A program made the position numbers and the translations under genes. A stretch of 6,910 nucleotides of DNA from Candidatus Iainarchaeum sp. GTDB taxonomy: Archaea; Iainarchaeota; Iainarchaeia; Iainarchaeales; JAAZKV01. Location: assembly GCA_026397035.1 (NCBI GenBank), contig JAPLVQ010000151.1, forward strand, positions 6,618 through 13,527, in the 5' to 3' direction. This document shows, piece after piece, positions 5,039 to 6,910 of the stretch. Within the stretch, counting starts at the first letter, position 1. Each line of letters begins with the position of its first letter. The notes beneath the pieces are model-generated. The model had not been told where the DNA came from. It searched no databases and worked only from the letters and a program-made list of their open reading frames with translations.

Positions 5039-5371
5039 TCATTTCTTAAAGTTTGCTGGAGGAGCTTCTGGCCCCGCTACGCTTTCTGCTTTTTTCTCTT
5101 TTCCGAAATTTCTTTCTCTTAAATATTTTACTTCTGTTTTCTTCATTTCATCAGCAGTATCATAAATATTAGCAAATATTTTTGCTCTTGGAGAACCAAA
5201 GTTCGTTGCTATTTTTTTTACTATTATTGCGTCTGCTGGAGCGCCAACGAGTGCTGAAAGTTTGTCTCTTATTTGCTGTCTTGACGGAATTGTCTTTTCC
5301 TTCACTTCAGCGAGCACCTCATTTCTTTTCATTAATTCGTTTCTCTTTTTTTCAATTATTTTAACTTCCAT
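5039..5371 (-). CDS. rps24e: Ribosomal protein S24e (eS24)
   Basis: 110 residues with the S24e core: MEVKIIEKKRNELMKRNEV at the N-terminus, TIPSRQQIRDKLSAL (28-41), ADAIIVKKIATNFGSPRAKIFANIYD (46-71), and the YLRERN end of the core (83-88). A Lys- then Ala/Pro-rich tail follows (GKEKKAESVAGPEAPPANFKK region). It is a structural protein of the archaeal/eukaryotic small subunit. A TTG one codon upstream (5374) could also open the frame, but it almost touches the ribosome site; GGTGG at 5376-5380 is four bases from the ATG at 5371, so I start there. It lies between spt4 and rps27ae in the standard archaeal order. The DUF359 gene found at this junction in many archaea is absent. Confidence 0.95.
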   Translation of the reverse strand: MEVKIIEKKRNELMKRNEVLAEVKEKTIPSRQQIRDKLSALVGAPADAIIVKKIATNFGSPRAKIFANIYDTADEMKKTEVKYLRERNFGKEKKAESVAGPEAPPANFKK

Positions 5372-5375
5372 CAAT

Positions 5376-5380
5376 CCACC
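5376..5380 (-). promoter_or_regulatory. Ribosome-binding site deciding the S24e start
   Basis: GGTGG lies four bases before ATG 5371 and only one base before the alternative TTG 5374, so it selects the ATG. Confidence 0.75.
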
Positions 5381-5450
5381 TTTTAAAAAATAAATCCATG
5401 CTTTACTTTCCCCAGCAATAATTTCAACAAAAAACTTCCCGCCAAATAAT

Positions 5451-5645
5451 TTACCTGCTCAGCCTTAGAGCAAATTTTCCTCTTCTTGTTATGCCCATTT
5501 TTTTAGCTATTTCGCTTTCTTCCGGTTTGATTATCACAACATATCCTCTCCAAAAAGTAGTAAATGCTTTTTCATTACAATTCGGGCAGGTGTCTCCTTC
5601 TTCAACAATAAACCTGCAAGTTCTACACGCTTTTTCTTTCAACAT
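5451..5645 (-). CDS. spt4: Transcription elongation factor Spt4 (RpoE'')
   Basis: 64 residues. A zinc finger is formed by C7, C10, C20 and C23 (KACRTCRFI...GDTCPNCNEKAF). It is followed by the Spt4 signature WRGYVVIIKPEESEIAKKMGI and the conserved end GKFALRLSR. Spt4 pairs with the NGN domain of Spt5 and clamps RNA polymerase for processive elongation; the Spt5 gene is not in the window. The start is ATG 5645, with AGGTGA (5651-5656) five bases before it. The upstream in-frame GTG at 5654 lies inside that ribosome site and is rejected. It sits 82 bp after rpoE', the classic archaeal neighbour pair, and the product length is normal. Confidence 0.95.
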   Translation of the reverse strand: MLKEKACRTCRFIVEEGDTCPNCNEKAFTTFWRGYVVIIKPEESEIAKKMGITRRGKFALRLSR

Positions 5646-5650
5646 TAAAT

Positions 5651-5656
5651 TCACCT
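5651..5656 (-). promoter_or_regulatory. Ribosome-binding site deciding the Spt4 start
   Basis: AGGTGA contains the alternative GTG codon (5654-5652) and precedes ATG 5645 by five bases. The GTG is therefore part of the Shine-Dalgarno rather than the initiation codon. Confidence 0.75.
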
Positions 5657-5727
5657 TTTATTCAAAAATATTATTTTCATACTCTTTTTAAACTTAAATA
5701 CTATTGCTTAGCCTATTTTTCAATTAA

Positions 5728-6360
5728 TCATTCTTTCTTTTCTTCTTTTCCTTTAGCTTCTTTCTTTGGTTTTTCCCCTGCTTCAGCTTTGTCTTTCTTT
5801 TTTCCTTTAACATCTTTTCCTTTTTCCTCAATTTTAGCCCAATCCGCTTTTCCAAGGAATGGTTGCCGCATTGTAAGCCCTATTTTTGAACTGGAAGTGT
5901 CTCCTTTGAGAGAAATTGTAACAATTCTAGCCAGAACATTGTCTTCAGGAACTAATCTTCTATCAGTCTTTTTTCCGATAAACCCTGGTAATTTTGCGTC
6001 GTAATTAATGAAGTCATCCATTATTTGGCTTACATGAATTAGCCCTTCAATTGGACCTATTCTAATAAATGCTCCAAATTCGGTGGACTCGGTTATTGTT
6101 CCTCTTGTTATTTCCTGCGCGTGCGGTTTATAAGTAAGCATTTCTATTTCTGCCTCATAATAAGCTGATCCGTCACCTGGTATTACGTGCCCTACTCCTA
6201 CTTCGCCTATCCCAGTGATTGCAATTATTACGCCGTACTCGTCTTTTATTCTTCCTTCATAATCTTCTCTGCAGATTTCAAGCAATGAATCTTTTATTTT
6301 CGTTCCCAATTTTTTTGGTGGAACCCTTACTTTGTCAACTATTTTCGTTTTGTAGAACAT
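5728..6360 (-). CDS. rpoE1: RNA polymerase subunit RpoE' (Rpb7 homologue)
   Basis: 210 residues. Residues 1-80 are the RNP-like tip domain (MFYKTKIVDKVRVPP, then YEGRIKDEYGVIIAITGI and GHVIPGDGSAYYEAEIEMLTYKP). Residues 82-166 are an S1 RNA-binding domain (GTITESTEFGAFIRIGPIEGLIHVSQIMDD ... KIGLTMRQPFLGK, quoted in part). The subunit forms the polymerase stalk with RpoF (Rpb4), aids promoter opening and binds emerging RNA. Residues 172-210 are an extra Lys/Glu-rich, probably disordered tail (KGKKKDKAEAGEKPKKEAKG...), beyond the length of many archaeal homologues. ATG 6360 is preceded by AGGTGA with a five-base gap. It is followed by spt4, and preceded by a 283-bp gap and the PIN gene. Confidence 0.95.
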   Translation of the reverse strand: MFYKTKIVDKVRVPPKKLGTKIKDSLLEICREDYEGRIKDEYGVIIAITGIGEVGVGHVIPGDGSAYYEAEIEMLTYKPHAQEITRGTITESTEFGAFIRIGPIEGLIHVSQIMDDFINYDAKLPGFIGKKTDRRLVPEDNVLARIVTISLKGDTSSSKIGLTMRQPFLGKADWAKIEEKGKDVKGKKKDKAEAGEKPKKEAKGKEEKKE

Positions 6361-6643
6361 TAGCTCACCTTCGTAATAATCTGATTAAATGCTAAAAATC
6401 ATCTAAAATTCAAATATTTTCAACTAAAAACTTCTTCCTTACTCATTCCCCAAGCTAAGGGTTGATTAATAATTTAACCAAACGCCATGTTTAAAAACCA
6501 TACTTTTAGGGCAAAATTTAATCTAAAATCTTCTCAACAAAACGAAAAATATGTCCAACAATTGGTATTAAAGTCAAGAATCAAACAAAACACAATCAAA
6601 ACCAGCTCTTTTTCTTACTAAACCCCTAAATACAACCCGAAAG
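6361..6643. other. Noncoding spacer between the PIN gene and rpoE1
   Basis: This is the longest protein-free stretch between neighbouring genes in the cluster. Read on the minus strand it begins T-rich (TTTTGATTGTGTTTTGTTTG, about 6581-6600), suitable for termination of the PIN transcript. It then holds several TATA-like elements: TTTTTAAA near 6492-6499 and AAAATATTT at 6412-6420. The latter is well placed for an rpoE1 leader of about 30 nt. Only very short ORFs occur (8 and 11 codons). I see no tRNA, box C/D RNA or strong hairpin. Confidence 0.45.
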
Positions 6644-6910
6644 TTATTCTTCCACTAGTTCATCAGTCGCAATGTAAGTCAAGCTCCTAATATAAATAGT
6701 CTTCCCGCCTGCTTCCTTTATTCTTCTCCTCAACTCTTTATCATTAGTGGCTATCGCATAATCTTTACTTAATTCAACCAGCTCTGAATCAACATCTTCT
6801 CGCTTGCTCTCAATCACTTTAACATTATTATTCTTCAAGAGTTGCTTAACTATCACAACTTCTTTTTTTACTTTCTTGTCGCTCTTACCAATCCCCTCAA
6901 GTTCAAAAAG
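6644..6910 (-). CDS. Fcf1/Utp24-like PIN-domain protein, N-terminus outside the window
   Basis: The frame is open to the right edge, giving the last 88 residues. Visible segments are LFELEGIGKSDKKVKKEVVI, VKQLLKNNNVKVIES, then the PIN core end EDVDSELVELSKDYAIATNDKELRRRIKE and KTIYIRS (quoted in part). The acidic residues expected at the metal site are D41 and D57 of this fragment (VDSELV and ATNDKELR); the first catalytic Asp is outside. Single-domain archaeal PIN proteins of this type resemble eukaryotic Fcf1/Utp24, the nuclease that cuts pre-18S rRNA, and commonly lie between aIF2-gamma and rpoE'. A VapC-type toxin is less likely because of that context and the ATNDKELRRR motif. A GTG at 6856 could open the frame, but it lies inside the domain and is not a credible start. 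Confidence 0.85.
   Translation of the reverse strand, partial: LFELEGIGKSDKKVKKEVVIVKQLLKNNNVKVIESKREDVDSELVELSKDYAIATNDKELRRRIKEAGGKTIYIRSLTYIATDELVEE

Noticed and set aside
6361..6643. Possible box C/D RNA, from GATGATT-like sequence before rpoE1
   Set aside because: No matching D box at suitable spacing and no second C'/D' pair.

Overview
The window is AT-rich archaeal DNA in which every gene I can support lies on the minus strand. The archaeal assignment rests on proteins found only in archaea and eukaryotes (RpoE'/Rpb7, Spt4, eS24, eS27/S27Ae, Kae1, an Fcf1-like PIN protein), on GGTG-type Shine-Dalgarno sites, on TATA boxes about 25 nt before starts, and on a tRNA gene with no encoded CCA. 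The compact divergent proteins, odd tRNA loops and low GC suggest a small-genome (DPANN-like) lineage. That placement is inference.

Right part, read leftward on the minus strand (6910 to 4750): the C-terminal 88 residues of a PIN-domain protein, a 283-bp spacer, RpoE' (Rpb7), Spt4 (RpoE''), ribosomal protein S24e and ribosomal protein S27Ae. S27Ae is only 58 codons long. This is the widely conserved archaeal transcription/translation cluster, here without the DUF359 gene that many archaea carry between spt4 and rps24e.

Middle part (4660 to 2635): a 98-aa protein of unknown function and a CPBP-family intramembrane protease, both apparently with leaderless mRNAs, lie between rps27ae and kae1. 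These two are often neighbours in archaea. kae1 (t6A synthesis, KEOPS complex) carries a one-base frameshift in an A-rich tract. Removing one A restores a full-length 322-residue protein.

Left part (2566 to 1): an RpiA-like ribose-5-phosphate isomerase whose catalytic Lys loop is replaced; a 100-bp cluster of four small palindromes; a tRNA with CAU anticodon and non-canonical D- and T-loops; a 71-aa two-helix membrane protein lying between the tRNA 3' end and a 13-bp exact copy of that 3' end (att-like); and a protein of at least 400 residues ending in a PEP-synthase-type phosphohistidine swivel domain, without an ATP-grasp domain in front, running off the left edge.

Points most worth checking: the kae1 frameshift, the rewired RpiA active site, the tRNA loop changes, the tRNA-derived direct repeat, the palindrome cluster, and an in-frame TGA followed by 21 more coding-like codons in the 98-aa gene. 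I saw no CRISPR array, transposase, rRNA or recognisable defence system.
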